A DNA stretch of 54,578 bases from Dethiosulfovibrio salsuginis (GCF_900177735.1 NZ_FXBB01000018.1:1-54578); one strand, 5' to 3'; positions 15,419 to 24,556 are shown, counted from the stretch's first letter. The notes: a model not told the origin generated them from the letters alone. Numbers and translations: made by a program.

Positions 15419-17524
15419 TTGGATAAAAGTGAAAGAAAGATAGCCCAGCTGGAGCTTAAAATTGCGGAGATGACCAGGGACAGAGAGAGGGCGAGAAGGG
15501 TTTTAGACGACGCCGTCGACGCCTTAAGCCTGACCGCTTCCCTCAGAGAATCGGAGGATATCTCCCCTATACTGGAACAGGCGGGCTCCAGGGTCAGGTC
15601 CTTACTGAACGTCAGAGAGATGGCGTTCTTTCTGCTCTCCGAGGACGGTCTGGATTTCTACTGTGCCTGGGAGGACCCTCCCGGGATATCCTTCGACCTG
15701 GACGGGGAGAAGGATCTTCTAGTCGACGACGGAACTATCGCCTGGGCTCTGAGCAGAAACCGGTCCATAATAGTGACCTCCTCCAAAGGAGATCCTCTTT
15801 TTGTCCACTCCCTAATGTCTCAGGACGAGCCTATCGGTGTCATGATGGCCCTTATGGAGGGAGATCCTGACAGGATAATGGACATATCTCTGGCTTTCAT
15901 CACCGTGATACTAAGCTCAACGGCGGGGATAATAAAAAACAGCAGGCTCTACCGGGTAATCAACGACCTCAATCGTGAGCTTAGAGGTAAGGTAAACCGG
16001 CTTGAGGAATCGGAGAGGGAGCTCGCCAGGGCAAACCAGGCCAAAGACCGTTTTCTCGCCAACGTCAGCCACGAGATAAGGACCCCTCTAAACGCTATTT
16101 TAGGCACAGCGGTGATCTCCAAGGGAAAATCTCCTGAGGAGGTCGACAGGGCCTTAGAGGTCATAAGGAAAGAGGGCTCCGCTCTTTTACGGCTCATCAA
16201 CGATCTTTTGGATCTGTCCAAGATAGACTCGGGCCATATGGACCTGGAGGAGGTCCCTTTCGACCTGTCGGAGATAGTGGCAGAGCTGGAGGAGATATAC
16301 CGATCGGTGGTGAAGGCGAAGGCCATCGATCTTTCGGTCTCTATGGTGCCAGAAGGGCCTGTCTGGATAACCGGCGATCCGGTGAGGCTGAGGCAGGTCA
16401 TGGTAAACCTTTTGGACAACGGCATAAAATTCACCCATAACGGATCGGTTTCCCTCGACGTGAGATGTTTTAAGGAGGGCAACACCTGGGACATAGATTT
16501 CGTCGTGTCCGACACCGGCATAGGGATCTCCCGAGAAGGCCAGAGCAGGCTTTTTAACTCCTTCTCCCAGGCGGATAGCTCGACGAGCAGAAAGTACGGA
16601 GGAACGGGCTTAGGCCTTGCCATTTCTCAGAGGATAGTCCAGAGTATGGGAGGGATCATAGAGATAGACAGCCATACCGGTGAGGGAACCACGTTCCAAT
16701 TCGCCCTTTCCTTTGAAGGCTGCGATCCTCCTGTCGCCCTGCCTCAAACGGCTCCCCCTCCTCAGCTGCCTATGAGGATACTCCTGGTGGAGGACAACGA
16801 GACCAATCGAACGGTGGCGGAGGCCATGTTGGCAAAGCTTGGCCACGCCGTGAGATCGGTCCCTTCCGGTAGGGACGGCCTCAAGGCCCTGACGGAGGGA
16901 CATTTCGACCTGGTCTTTATGGACATACACATGCCCGGAATGGATGGTTTGGAGACCACCGCCCTGATCAGGGAGAGGTCCAGCTCGGTTACCGACAGAT
17001 CGGTTCCTGTGGTGGCCCTCACCGCTAACGTCATGAGAGGGGACAGGGAAAAATACATCTCCCAGGGAATGGATGGCTATCTCCCTAAGCCCATAATGCC
17101 CGATGAGCTTCGGCAGGTCCTCTCCGGCTTTTCTCCGAGAAAAAAGGCCGAAGGTGGCCGATCTTTCGTCTTGGATCTAAAGGAACTTTACCACCGTATG
17201 GGAGGGGATCAGCAGCTTGTGGACAGGGTTTTGGACACCTTTATAGCCGACCTGCCTGAGATAGAGGCCTCCTTGAGAGATGGTCTGGCGTCAAAGGACC
17301 TGAAAAGGATAAGGCTACAGGGCCATACCCTGAAAGGGGCGTCCGCTGGAGTAGGGGCTAACGGACTCAAAATAGTGGGTTACAGGCTCCAGAGGGCGGC
17401 GGAAAATGGGGATTGGGGTATGCTTGGCGTTCTCCTTGAGGACTTAAAGTTCGAACTCTCAGAGTTGAACTCTTATTTAGAGGAGGTGGGTATAGGTGAA
17501 GGTTCTCATAGCGGAGGACGATAG
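15419..17524 (+). CDS. hybrid sensor histidine kinase (GAF-HisKA-HATPase-REC-Hpt)
   Basis: The protein has 701 residues and no membrane segment, so it is cytoplasmic. A coiled coil (1-45) and a GAF-like sensor (about 45-180) come first. The dimerisation domain carries the phospho-accepting His218 (NVSHEIRTPLNAIL). The ATPase domain has N box DNGIKF, G1 DTGIGI and G2 GTGLGLAI. A receiver domain near 455-575 has phospho-acceptor Asp502 (VFMDIHMPGMDG), and a C-terminal Hpt domain has His636 (GHTLKGASAG). The TTG at 15419 is preceded by gaaaggagaggg; earlier in-frame codons lie inside the HDOD gene. The last 29 bases overlap the next gene, a receiver-GGDEF protein that is the likely final phosphate acceptor. 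Confidence 0.9.
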   Translation: MDKSERKIAQLELKIAEMTRDRERARRVLDDAVDALSLTASLRESEDISPILEQAGSRVRSLLNVREMAFFLLSEDGLDFYCAWEDPPGISFDLDGEKDLLVDDGTIAWALSRNRSIIVTSSKGDPLFVHSLMSQDEPIGVMMALMEGDPDRIMDISLAFITVILSSTAGIIKNSRLYRVINDLNRELRGKVNRLEESERELARANQAKDRFLANVSHEIRTPLNAILGTAVISKGKSPEEVDRALEVIRKEGSALLRLINDLLDLSKIDSGHMDLEEVPFDLSEIVAELEEIYRSVVKAKAIDLSVSMVPEGPVWITGDPVRLRQVMVNLLDNGIKFTHNGSVSLDVRCFKEGNTWDIDFVVSDTGIGISREGQSRLFNSFSQADSSTSRKYGGTGLGLAISQRIVQSMGGIIEIDSHTGEGTTFQFALSFEGCDPPVALPQTAPPPQLPMRILLVEDNETNRTVAEAMLAKLGHAVRSVPSGRDGLKALTEGHFDLVFMDIHMPGMDGLETTALIRERSSSVTDRSVPVVALTANVMRGDREKYISQGMDGYLPKPIMPDELRQVLSGFSPRKKAEGGRSFVLDLKELYHRMGGDQQLVDRVLDTFIADLPEIEASLRDGLASKDLKRIRLQGHTLKGASAGVGANGLKIVGYRLQRAAENGDWGMLGVLLEDLKFELSELNSYLEEVGIGEGSHSGGR

Positions 17525-18377
17525 AACCACTCAGGTAATGCTCGAGTCGCTGCTTCGTAAATGGGGCTACGATACGGTGGTGGTCTCCGACGGCAACCAC
17601 GCCTGGCGTATCCTGTCGGAAGAGGGAGCGCCGTCGCTGGCGGTGATAGATTGGCTCATGCCCGGCATGGAGGGCACCGACATATGCCGAAAGGTCAGAG
17701 AGAGAAACTTCAAGCAGGGGATATATCAATACATAATCCTTCTGACCGTTCAGGGCGACCAGGAGGACATAGTTAAAGGCCTTGAGGCAGGGGCGGACGA
17801 CTACGTTATAAAGCCCTTCGACTCCCAGGAACTCCAGATGAGGCTGTCGGTAGGCAAGAGGATACTGGACCTTCAGGCCAAGCTGGCCTTCAGTGCGAGC
17901 CACGACCATCTAACCAGGCTGCTAAATCGCCACGCCCTTTTCGATCGGCTCTCCGGCGAAATAGCCCGGGCGGACAGGGAGGATGGGCCGTTGATGTTGG
18001 CTCTACTGGACCTGGATCACTTTAAGGTCGTCAACGACACCTACGGCCATATCGCCGGAGACGATGTCCTGAGAGCCATAGCCAAAGAGATTCCCCGGTA
18101 TCTCAGGCCTTACGACGTAGTAGGCAGATACGGAGGAGAGGAGTTCGTGGTTATTCTCCCTGGAGTCTCTCTGGACGAGGCATTTATCATAATGGATAGG
18201 GTCAGAGAGGGCATATCGGCAAAAGCCATAAAGACGAAAGAAGGGACGATTAACGTCACCATCTCCGCCGGTATGGCCCAGTACGCCCCTCCTATGACCA
18301 TGGACGATCTTATCTCCCAGGCCGATAGGGCTCTCTACAGGGCCAAAGACGGCGGGCGAAACCTGATCTGCTACTGA
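17496..18377 (+). CDS. response regulator diguanylate cyclase (REC-GGDEF)
   Basis: The protein has 293 residues. The receiver domain (1-125) keeps the acidic pair AEDD near 5-8, the phospho-acceptor in VIDWLMPGM and the Lys in VIKPF. The GGDEF domain (about 135-293) has active-site motif GGEEF at 213-217 and an inhibitory I-site RPYD at 204-207, exactly five residues before it. It should therefore make c-di-GMP from two GTP and be inhibited by its product. It starts with GTG 17496 (site gaggaggtggg), overlapping the kinase gene by 29 bases. That makes the kinase its likely phosphate donor. A strong terminator follows. Confidence 0.93.
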   Translation: MKVLIAEDDRTTQVMLESLLRKWGYDTVVVSDGNHAWRILSEEGAPSLAVIDWLMPGMEGTDICRKVRERNFKQGIYQYIILLTVQGDQEDIVKGLEAGADDYVIKPFDSQELQMRLSVGKRILDLQAKLAFSASHDHLTRLLNRHALFDRLSGEIARADREDGPLMLALLDLDHFKVVNDTYGHIAGDDVLRAIAKEIPRYLRPYDVVGRYGGEEFVVILPGVSLDEAFIIMDRVREGISAKAIKTKEGTINVTISAGMAQYAPPMTMDDLISQADRALYRAKDGGRNLICY

Positions 18378-18386
18378 TCCCGACAA

Positions 18387-18424
18387 CGCAAAACGCCCTG
18401 TGCGGGGGCACAGGGCGTTTTGCG
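18387..18424. terminator. bidirectional terminator
   Basis: A perfect 17-bp stem (18387-18403 with 18408-18424) with loop gggg and internal aaaa/tttt tracts lies 9 bases after the cyclase stop and before the convergent small membrane gene. Confidence 0.88.
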
Positions 18425-18470
18425 GCAGAGAAATGTTGAGACAGTATCTATGGCGAGGGGTGCCATATAC

Positions 18471-18836
18471 CTAGGCGGCCCGGTTAAGGCCTCCTAGTGA
18501 CGCAACGTGGACAGGGCTGTTAAGGTCGTTCTCCCTGATAGCGGCGAAGTCCCTCATGGCACCGAAAGCTCCGGTAGCACACAGGGCCAGACCGCCTAAA
18601 AACAGGGAATACGCCTGATGGGACAGGCCTTCCACGAACACGGGGCTGTATAACACGAGAAGCCCTGCCAGGGAAAGAACTACGTTTCCCGCAAGGGCAC
18701 ACTCCAGCCTCCTGCTTCCTACCGCGACCACCATACCGAACAGGGTCGCTCCAAAGAGGGCGTTCATCGGCCCCATGAGCATAAGAGCAGGGCACAGAGC
18801 GCCGGCTAACACGGAAATTATCACACCGTTTCTCAC
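18471..18836 (-). CDS. small membrane protein with about four spans, unknown
   Basis: The protein has 121 residues and is largely hydrophobic, with segments near 5-20, 25-41, 46-68 and 77-96 and a polar C-terminal tail (MRDFAAIRENDLNSPVHVAS). The family is not recognised. It starts with GTG 18836, with an ideal ribosome site (aaggagga at 18845-18852), which supports it as a real gene. It stands alone, between a terminator and the divergent CdaR-like regulator. Nothing in sequence or context indicates a function. Confidence 0.75.
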   Translation of the reverse strand: MRNGVIISVLAGALCPALMLMGPMNALFGATLFGMVVAVGSRRLECALAGNVVLSLAGLLVLYSPVFVEGLSHQAYSLFLGGLALCATGAFGAMRDFAAIRENDLNSPVHVASLGGLNRAA

Positions 18837-18982
18837 GACTCGTTCCTCCTTAGGAACTTAAGTTGTCTTTACCTTAGCCCTATTCTACGACAACACCCTC
18901 TCGAGAGTCTCCATCGTCGTGAATGAAGTAACCGGTCTTTATGCCTGAAAGTTGCTATAGAAAGACGAAAGAAGGTGGGTAC

Positions 18983-20197
18983 GTGCTCGAGCCTATAGCA
19001 CAGGAACTGGCTCTATCCATAGCGGAGGTCATAGGATACGACGTGCTGATAACCGACGTCGACGGAATCATAATAGGGTGTAGCGATCCCGATAGAGGGC
19101 TTGGCACCCTCAACGAATCGTCTCGGATAGCCGCCAGAACCGGCAGAGGAAGCGTGGACACCGAGGAGACCGTCAAGGTACTCAAAGGGACCAGGCCAGG
19201 GGTAACCTACCCTGTGGTGGACCTGGAAAATCGGGTCATAGGCACAGTAGCCATAACCGGAGATCCTGAGAAGGTAAAGCCTTTCGCCCTGGTCGTAAAA
19301 AGACAGGCGGAGCTCTATATCCGGGAGAGGACGGTTATGAGGGAGGTTATGGAAAGGGAGAGAAACCTTCAGACCCTCATCTCCGACATATACCTCTTCA
19401 AGCCCAGGATCAACGACCCCGATCTGGTCTCCAACAGGGCGGAGCAGTTCGGCTACGACCCCGGCATGTCCTACTCCGCCTTGGCCTTCGAGATAAGGCG
19501 AGTTCCGGGATACAGGGACACCGTCGGTAGAGATCGACTTCTCCTCAGGCTGAAAGAGGCCTTTGGAGGTGCCAGATCCATCGTAGGAGCCATGAAGCTC
19601 GATCTCTACGTCGCCTTCGTCCCTATGTCGGGCCGAGAGTCTATGGAAAGGGATTTTTACCTTTCTCTGGAGCAAAAATGCCTCTGGCTGGACGAACAGT
19701 TTGCCTCTATGGGAATGGCGGGAACGGTGGGCATAGGCACCTTAGGCCGAGGTATCGACGGTCTAGCCAGGTCCTGCAAAGAGGCCAGGCTTGCCCTTCG
19801 GATAGGCAGAAGGACCTCCGCCTCAAGCTCCCTCCATCCTATCTGGAAATATAGGGTCGAGGAGGTCCTGTTTTCATCTCCCAGGGTCGTTATGGACCAG
19901 ATGTCCAAAAGAGAACTGTCCCCTCTGGAGGATAGAGGGGACAGGGAAGACCTGTGTCATACTCTTGTGGCGTGGTGCGAGAGCGGCTTCAACGTCACCA
20001 AAACCGGTGAGCTCCTCCACGTTCATCGCACCACGGTAAACTATCGACTGGAAAAGCTCTCCTCCCTTTTAAGGGTCGACATGAGGGACTTTCGGGAGAT
20101 GAGCCGAATATACTGGGCCCTCATAATGGAGCGGTTAAACAGAGATGGACAGAGATCCGGTGGAGGTGACTACGCTCCAGGGGAGCCCTTGGGTTGA
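18983..20197 (+). CDS. CdaR-like transcriptional regulator (sugar-diacid recognition, PucR-type HTH)
   Basis: The protein has 404 residues from GTG 18983 (site gaaggtggg); an ATG at 18941 would add 14 residues but has no ribosome site. Residues 1-120 match the putative sugar-diacid recognition domain (ALSIAEVIGYDVLITDVDGI, NESSRIAART, VGTVAITG-like block). The middle is a GGDEF-like linker region typical of CdaR/PucR proteins. The C-terminus (about 345-395) is the helix-turn-helix of this family (GFNVTKTGELLHVHRTTVNY, RLEKLSSLLRVD). CdaR in E. coli activates glycerate/glucarate genes. No such target genes are adjacent here, so the ligand and regulon are open. Confidence 0.85.
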   Translation: MLEPIAQELALSIAEVIGYDVLITDVDGIIIGCSDPDRGLGTLNESSRIAARTGRGSVDTEETVKVLKGTRPGVTYPVVDLENRVIGTVAITGDPEKVKPFALVVKRQAELYIRERTVMREVMERERNLQTLISDIYLFKPRINDPDLVSNRAEQFGYDPGMSYSALAFEIRRVPGYRDTVGRDRLLLRLKEAFGGARSIVGAMKLDLYVAFVPMSGRESMERDFYLSLEQKCLWLDEQFASMGMAGTVGIGTLGRGIDGLARSCKEARLALRIGRRTSASSSLHPIWKYRVEEVLFSSPRVVMDQMSKRELSPLEDRGDREDLCHTLVAWCESGFNVTKTGELLHVHRTTVNYRLEKLSSLLRVDMRDFREMSRIYWALIMERLNRDGQRSGGGDYAPGEPLG

Positions 20198-20201
20198 TTA
20201 A

Positions 20202-21044
20202 TTATAACCTTATGTCCTGAAGGTTTTTCTGTGCCCTCACTATAGACGAGATTATGGATGCCATGGCCTCAAAACGGTCTATGGCCTCCTTCATGACCCC
20301 TACCGAGTGGGCTATGCCCTTGGAGCCCTCGTCCATCTTGCCTCCCGACTCGTCCAGGAGCTTGGTCATGTCGTCCATGAAGGCACGGTTTTCCTCCAAA
20401 AAGGCCATAAAACTGGAAAGAGAGTTCCTCACCACCCCGAACATATCGCTGACCCTCTTCACGTTGTCCATAGCCTCCTTTACCGACAGGGAGATCTCCG
20501 ACACCCTGGCGGTTATCTTGTCCGATGCGTCTTTGCTCTGGACCGACAGCTTCTGGACCTCCGAGGCGACCACGCTGAACCCTCTGCCGTGCTCCCCCGC
20601 CCTTGCGGCCTCTATGGAGGCGTTGAGGGCCAGGAGGTTGGTCTGTTTGGCTATTCTGGTTATCTCGGCGGAGATCTTCTCCACCTCTAAAAATCCGTTT
20701 AGAGTCTCGTAGGTGGTATCCACGGTCTTCTCAACGTCGGAGCTCATGTTCTCTATGTCGGTGCCCGACCTCTGTAGCTCCTCCTCCAGTTCCTGGTTCA
20801 TCCTGCCTATGGCCTGAACGTTCTCCCTGGCGTGGTCGCTGCTAACCTGGAACTCCTTGACCGTGCCGGAGAGCATAGAGTCCAGCTCCTGAAAATCACA
20901 TGATATCTCAGAAAGCTCCTCCTGGACCGACGTGACACGACGGACTAATGCCTCGTCGAGCTGGTCCATAAAGGAGTTCATGAGGACGCTGCCGAAATAG
21001 GCCGACGAAAGCCGGCTTATCAGTTCCCTCTCTCTGTTGTCCAA
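20202..21044 (-). CDS. soluble chemoreceptor (no membrane or sensor domain)
   Basis: The protein has 280 residues without any membrane segment. The conserved chemoreceptor hairpin tip is present at about 124-172 ([20 protein letters not shown], then [18 protein letters not shown]). Coiled coil flanks it on both sides, and the N-terminal 40 residues contain no known sensor domain. It starts with TTG 21044 (site caggaggg), 15 bases after an ODP-like di-iron protein gene. Such domain-less receptors are known to pair with an oxygen-binding di-iron protein (ODP) that supplies the sensing function, as shown in Treponema denticola. It should signal O2 or iron status to CheA through CheW. Its stop lies 4 bases from the convergent CdaR-like gene. 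Confidence 0.88.
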   Translation of the reverse strand: MDNRERELISRLSSAYFGSVLMNSFMDQLDEALVRRVTSVQEELSEISCDFQELDSMLSGTVKEFQVSSDHARENVQAIGRMNQELEEELQRSGTDIENMSSDVEKTVDTTYETLNGFLEVEKISAEITRIAKQTNLLALNASIEAARAGEHGRGFSVVASEVQKLSVQSKDASDKITARVSEISLSVKEAMDNVKRVSDMFGVVRNSLSSFMAFLEENRAFMDDMTKLLDESGGKMDEGSKGIAHSVGVMKEAIDRFEAMASIISSIVRAQKNLQDIRL

Positions 21045-21059
21045 AAAAAACCCTCCTGA

Positions 21060-21824
21060 CTAAAAAAGCTGGTCCATTATGTCCACGCCGCAGCGGAGGT
21101 TGCCGAACCAGTCGAGGAATCTGCCGACGTTTTCGCCTTTCATGACAGCGCCGTGCTGAGGGGCTATGGCGTCCACCTTCAGCTTTGACACCTGGTCCAC
21201 CCACTTACGGCACGCCGAATTGGAGGCCATATACCTTTTGTGGAATACCTCCATATACCTCACGTGATCGTCGAAGTTCTCCACCGAGGGATAACGCTTG
21301 CCCTCGGGGAACACCGCCGCCCCTATATCCCCGGTGAATATTATCCGAGACACCGGGTCGTATAGGGAAAACTGGCCTGTGGAGTGGAGAAAGTGGGCCG
21401 GGACGCACTTCAGCCTCAGGCCGTCTTTAAGGGTTATATCGCCTCCCTTGTCGGGAATGGCGGTTATCCTCTTAGAGTCGTATATGCCAAAATGGGGCAA
21501 AAACCTGGTCCAAAGCTCCGATATGTGGGCTATGGTCCTCTCCGCTATGGACAGCCACAGGGTTATGCCCGACGATACGTCGGGGTCCTGATGGGAGTAG
21601 AAGATATGGCTGATGGACTGAATGTCCACTATCTCCGCCACGTTGGCAAGGACCCTTGGAAAAACGTGGGCTCCGCCTGGATCGAGAAGGACCACCTCGT
21701 TACCGTGGGATATCATGTACTGGTTGGTCTGGACGATGCTCTTTTCCTCTTTTTCCTCCCAGCCCAGATGTATAAACCTATGGTTACCTTCCTCGAAAAG
21801 TACGGACGTATTGAAAGTGCTCAT
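21060..21824 (-). CDS. ODP-like metallo-beta-lactamase-fold di-iron protein, predicted O2/iron sensor
   Basis: The protein has 254 residues. It has a metallo-beta-lactamase fold related to flavodiiron proteins but no flavodoxin domain. Candidate metal ligands are His78, Asp80 and Asp82 (SHQDPD, an HxDxD in place of the HxExD usual in flavodiiron enzymes), His144 or His147 (PAHFLHSTG), Asp166 (FTGD) and His224 (PQHGA). It is the first gene of a two-gene operon with a soluble chemoreceptor. In Treponema denticola this pairing works as an iron- and oxygen-sensing unit in which the di-iron protein binds O2 and controls the receptor. ATG 21824 has a G-rich site. A plain hydrolase role is the alternative, but the neighbour argues against it. 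Confidence 0.82.
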   Translation of the reverse strand: MSTFNTSVLFEEGNHRFIHLGWEEKEEKSIVQTNQYMISHGNEVVLLDPGGAHVFPRVLANVAEIVDIQSISHIFYSHQDPDVSSGITLWLSIAERTIAHISELWTRFLPHFGIYDSKRITAIPDKGGDITLKDGLRLKCVPAHFLHSTGQFSLYDPVSRIIFTGDIGAAVFPEGKRYPSVENFDDHVRYMEVFHKRYMASNSACRKWVDQVSKLKVDAIAPQHGAVMKGENVGRFLDWFGNLRCGVDIMDQLF

Positions 21825-21954
21825 GGGACAACCCCCCTAATATATATATAGTCATATAGTACCAGAAATCAGCGCCCTGAATATAGACCTAACGTTATTT
21901 TATAACAAGCCATTTGAAAAGGGATAATACCTATAAAAGGGTAAGGCTTTGCTA

Positions 21955-21996
21955 AAAATAGCTCGGGCCGATCATAGGATCGGCCCGAGCTATTTT
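21955..21996. terminator. terminator of the pst-pho operon
   Basis: A near-perfect stem of about 18 bp (aaaatagctcgggccgatc and its complement) with an ATA loop gives a T run on the minus strand (ctattttt). It lies downstream of phoR and element copy C and upstream of the ODP-like gene, so it probably ends the phosphate operon transcript. Confidence 0.85.
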
Positions 21997-21999
21997 ACA

Positions 22000-22129
22000 G
22001 GAACATCTAAGACGCTGACCCTCCGAGGCGGTTCGTACGGAACAGGCAGGTCGAGTATACGATTGGGCCAGGGCGTAGGCGGGACCACCTCTCCGAGGGG
22101 GACTCTGAAGAGAGTTTTTAGAGATACCC
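22000..22129 (-). repeat. palindromic intergenic element, copy C (130 nt, internal deletion)
   Basis: Same orientation as copy B. The left outer end (ggaacatctaagacgctgac) is joined directly to the part that starts ctccgaggcggttcg. The inner left end, one 16-nt arm and both central hairpins are missing. In copy B the two points carry the shared word ccctc, so the loss is explained by a deletion across that short direct repeat. The right end (gagtttttagagataccc) reaches the stop codon of phoR (22129-22131), so the element abuts the gene exactly. Confidence 0.88.
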
Positions 22130-23853
22130 TAAGGTCGTTTGGACTGTGGCAGGGAGATCTCGAAAGTCGCTCCTCCCTGGGAGCGGATCAGCTCGATCGT
22201 CCCTCCGTGAGAGTCCACTATCCTCTTCGCTATGGCGAGCCCCAGACCGTAGCCGCCCTGGCCCCAGCCCTGTCTAGTCCGAGAGCTGTCCCCCCTGTTG
22301 AACCTCTCGAAAATCGATGCCCCCAGAGTCTCGCTGATTCCCACTCCGTTATCATCAACGGTCAGAACCCAGAGGGAATCCCTATCCTCCAGTGAAATAG
22401 ATATAGCTCCGCCGGGCCGGTCGTCGAACCTCTTCCTGACGTACTTCACTCCGTTGCCCACTACGTTTCCGATGGCCCTTATCAGATCGTCCCTCCTGCC
22501 CTTACAGAGGGCGTCCTCTGGCAGCGAGGTGGAGAAGGTCACTTCAGACGCCAAAGGGTGCTCTCGGTGCTCCAACGTCACCAGCTCGACCAGCTCGACC
22601 AAGTCGAGGTCCTCCATCTCCTCCTGAGGCGGCCTGGACTCCAGCCGAGACAGAAGGAGCATGTCGTCCACCAGCTCGGTCAGCCTTCTTTGCTGCTCTA
22701 GAATTGATCTAAGGTAGCCTTCCCTCGACTCCTTGTCCTCCTCCTCCAGGAGGAACTCGGCGGTCACCCCTATGGAGGTCAGAGGGGTCTGGAACTCGTG
22801 GCTAGCATCGGCTATAAAGTTTCTCCTGGCCATATCCAGGCTATGCTCCTCGGTGAGGTCCTGAAGGACCAGCAGAATCCCCGACTCTATAGGCTTTGCT
22901 GTGGCCCCTATGAATATAGACCTCTCCGGTATATCCATAGACAGGGAACGACAGCCTCCCTGGGCGGCCTCCTCTATGAGGGGATGGAGTCTGCCGGGCA
23001 GAAGCACCCCTGAGTGGAGCCCTAATAGGTCTCTGGCGTAGTCGTTCGCTATCCTGACCGACCTCTTGCCGTCCAGGAGGATCAGCCCTACAGGCATGGA
23101 GGAAATGATGGTCTCCAGGTCTCCCCTCTCCTGCCGGAGCTCGTCTATGGACCGGTGTATCCGTCTGGACATATCGTCCAAGGCTCCCGAGAGCCTCTGA
23201 AGCTCCTGGTCCTTCATTATGGGGAAAGGGACGTCCTGCCCCGAGGCTATCTTTCCTGCGACGGAGACGATTCGGTCAAGAGGTCTAAGCAACCTTCGTA
23301 TCAGTACATGGGTCAAAGACAGGGCCACCAGGGCGGTTATAACCAGGAGGGCCATAAGCCCCATGAGGGCCTCCTTTATGGCCTGATCAAGGGCGGAAAG
23401 CCTGTACGACAGCCGAACGACCATCGGATCGTCCCCTACGGACAGGGTCTGAGCGGCGTAGACCATAGTCGTCTCCAGGCTTCGGCTGTACCGTATCTCC
23501 GAGCCCCTCCCAGAGGACAACGCCGCCGCTATCTCCGGCCTGTCTCTGTGGTTGTCCATGGCCTGAGGAGCTCTCTCGGTGTCCGCCAGAACCGATCCTG
23601 ACGGGGATATCAATGTTATGCGACACTCTAAATCCTTCGCCAGATCGGAGAGGAGCTCGTCGGTCACCGCCTTGGATCTCATCTCCTTGCTCAATATCCT
23701 CACCACCAGCGACGCCTGTCGAATAGTCTCCTTCTCCGCCTCGGCGGTTATGTGCTCTCTCATCATAGTGCTTATGGGAAACCAGCAACCTACAAAGGCG
23801 AGTACCACAACCGTGGTCACCGCCAGGAGGATCTTGCCCTTAAGGGTTTTCAT
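22129..23853 (-). CDS. phoR: PhoR-like sensor histidine kinase
   Basis: The protein has 574 residues. The first membrane segment is at about 8-27 and a periplasmic loop of about 135 residues follows, then a second membrane segment near 165-190 and a HAMP linker (RLLRPLDRIVSVAGKI). A PAS domain (about 250-335) precedes the kinase core. The phospho-accepting His352 sits in ADASHEFQTPLTS. The ATPase part has NGVKYV, DNGVGI and GYGLGLAI. It is the last gene of the pst-pho operon and overlaps phoB by 14 bases, so it is the cognate kinase that reads phosphate status through the Pst transporter and PhoU. ATG 23853 has ggagg upstream. Its stop codon touches repeat copy C. Confidence 0.9.
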   Translation of the reverse strand: MKTLKGKILLAVTTVVVLAFVGCWFPISTMMREHITAEAEKETIRQASLVVRILSKEMRSKAVTDELLSDLAKDLECRITLISPSGSVLADTERAPQAMDNHRDRPEIAAALSSGRGSEIRYSRSLETTMVYAAQTLSVGDDPMVVRLSYRLSALDQAIKEALMGLMALLVITALVALSLTHVLIRRLLRPLDRIVSVAGKIASGQDVPFPIMKDQELQRLSGALDDMSRRIHRSIDELRQERGDLETIISSMPVGLILLDGKRSVRIANDYARDLLGLHSGVLLPGRLHPLIEEAAQGGCRSLSMDIPERSIFIGATAKPIESGILLVLQDLTEEHSLDMARRNFIADASHEFQTPLTSIGVTAEFLLEEEDKESREGYLRSILEQQRRLTELVDDMLLLSRLESRPPQEEMEDLDLVELVELVTLEHREHPLASEVTFSTSLPEDALCKGRRDDLIRAIGNVVGNGVKYVRKRFDDRPGGAISISLEDRDSLWVLTVDDNGVGISETLGASIFERFNRGDSSRTRQGWGQGGYGLGLAIAKRIVDSHGGTIELIRSQGGATFEISLPQSKRP

Positions 23854-24556
23854 GGTGCTCCTCCACTGTCAGTCTGTATCCTCGGCCCCTTAGGGCGGTT
23901 ATAGCGGGAGCCCTGTCGTCTGCCGCCTGGGTCAGCTTCTTCCTCAGCCTGGATATATGGACGTCCACGGTCCTGGTATCGCCGCCGTAGACCCCCCAGA
24001 TCAGCGAAAGCAGCCTCTCCCTGGGGACCACCTGTCCTGGCCTCTCCGCCAGAATCCTAAGAAGCTTGTACTCCGTCAAGCTAAGGCTCAGTTCCTCTCC
24101 GGCAAGTCGGGCCATCTGTCCCTCCAGGTCTATCTCCAGCTCCCCTACCGACAGAGTCGGCTCGGTCTGGACCATCTGGGTCCGCCGGATGAGCGACTTG
24201 ACCCGGGCAACCAGCTCCACCAGGGAAAAGGGCTTCTTTATATAATCGTCCGCCCCGAGGCCCAGGCCCTGGACCAGATCTCTCTCGTCCCTCCTGGCGG
24301 TCATCATGATTATGGGAAGGCCTTTGCTCTCCGGTGCCGATCGGATCCTTCGGCACACCTCCCAGCCGTCCATGCCGGGCAACATAAGGTCCAGCAGGAC
24401 CAGGTCCGGCAGGACTGGGTAGAGCATATCCAGGGCGTCGTCGCCGTTGTCCACCGTGGACACCTCAAAACCGTGCCGTCTCAGCGCCTGGGAAACCACG
24501 TTAACTATTGAACTCTCGTCCTCTACAATAAGGATCCTCTTGCCCTGCATGGTCAA
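23840..24556 (-). CDS. phoB: PhoB/PhoP-like response regulator
   Basis: The protein has 238 residues. The receiver domain has the acidic cluster VEDES, phospho-acceptor Asp in LVLLDLMLPGMDGWEVC and Lys in IKKPF. The C-terminal OmpR-type winged helix (about 135-232) includes LTEYKLLRILAERPGQVVPR and VDVHISRLRKKL. It should bind Pho boxes and activate phosphate-starvation genes, including a candidate site before pstS. It starts with TTG 24556, overlapping the phoU stop as TTGA, with aggaggg seven bases upstream; an ATG at 24550 is possible but badly spaced. Its end overlaps phoR. Confidence 0.92.
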   Translation of the reverse strand: MTMQGKRILIVEDESSIVNVVSQALRRHGFEVSTVDNGDDALDMLYPVLPDLVLLDLMLPGMDGWEVCRRIRSAPESKGLPIIMMTARRDERDLVQGLGLGADDYIKKPFSLVELVARVKSLIRRTQMVQTEPTLSVGELEIDLEGQMARLAGEELSLSLTEYKLLRILAERPGQVVPRERLLSLIWGVYGGDTRTVDVHISRLRKKLTQAADDRAPAITALRGRGYRLTVEEHHENP

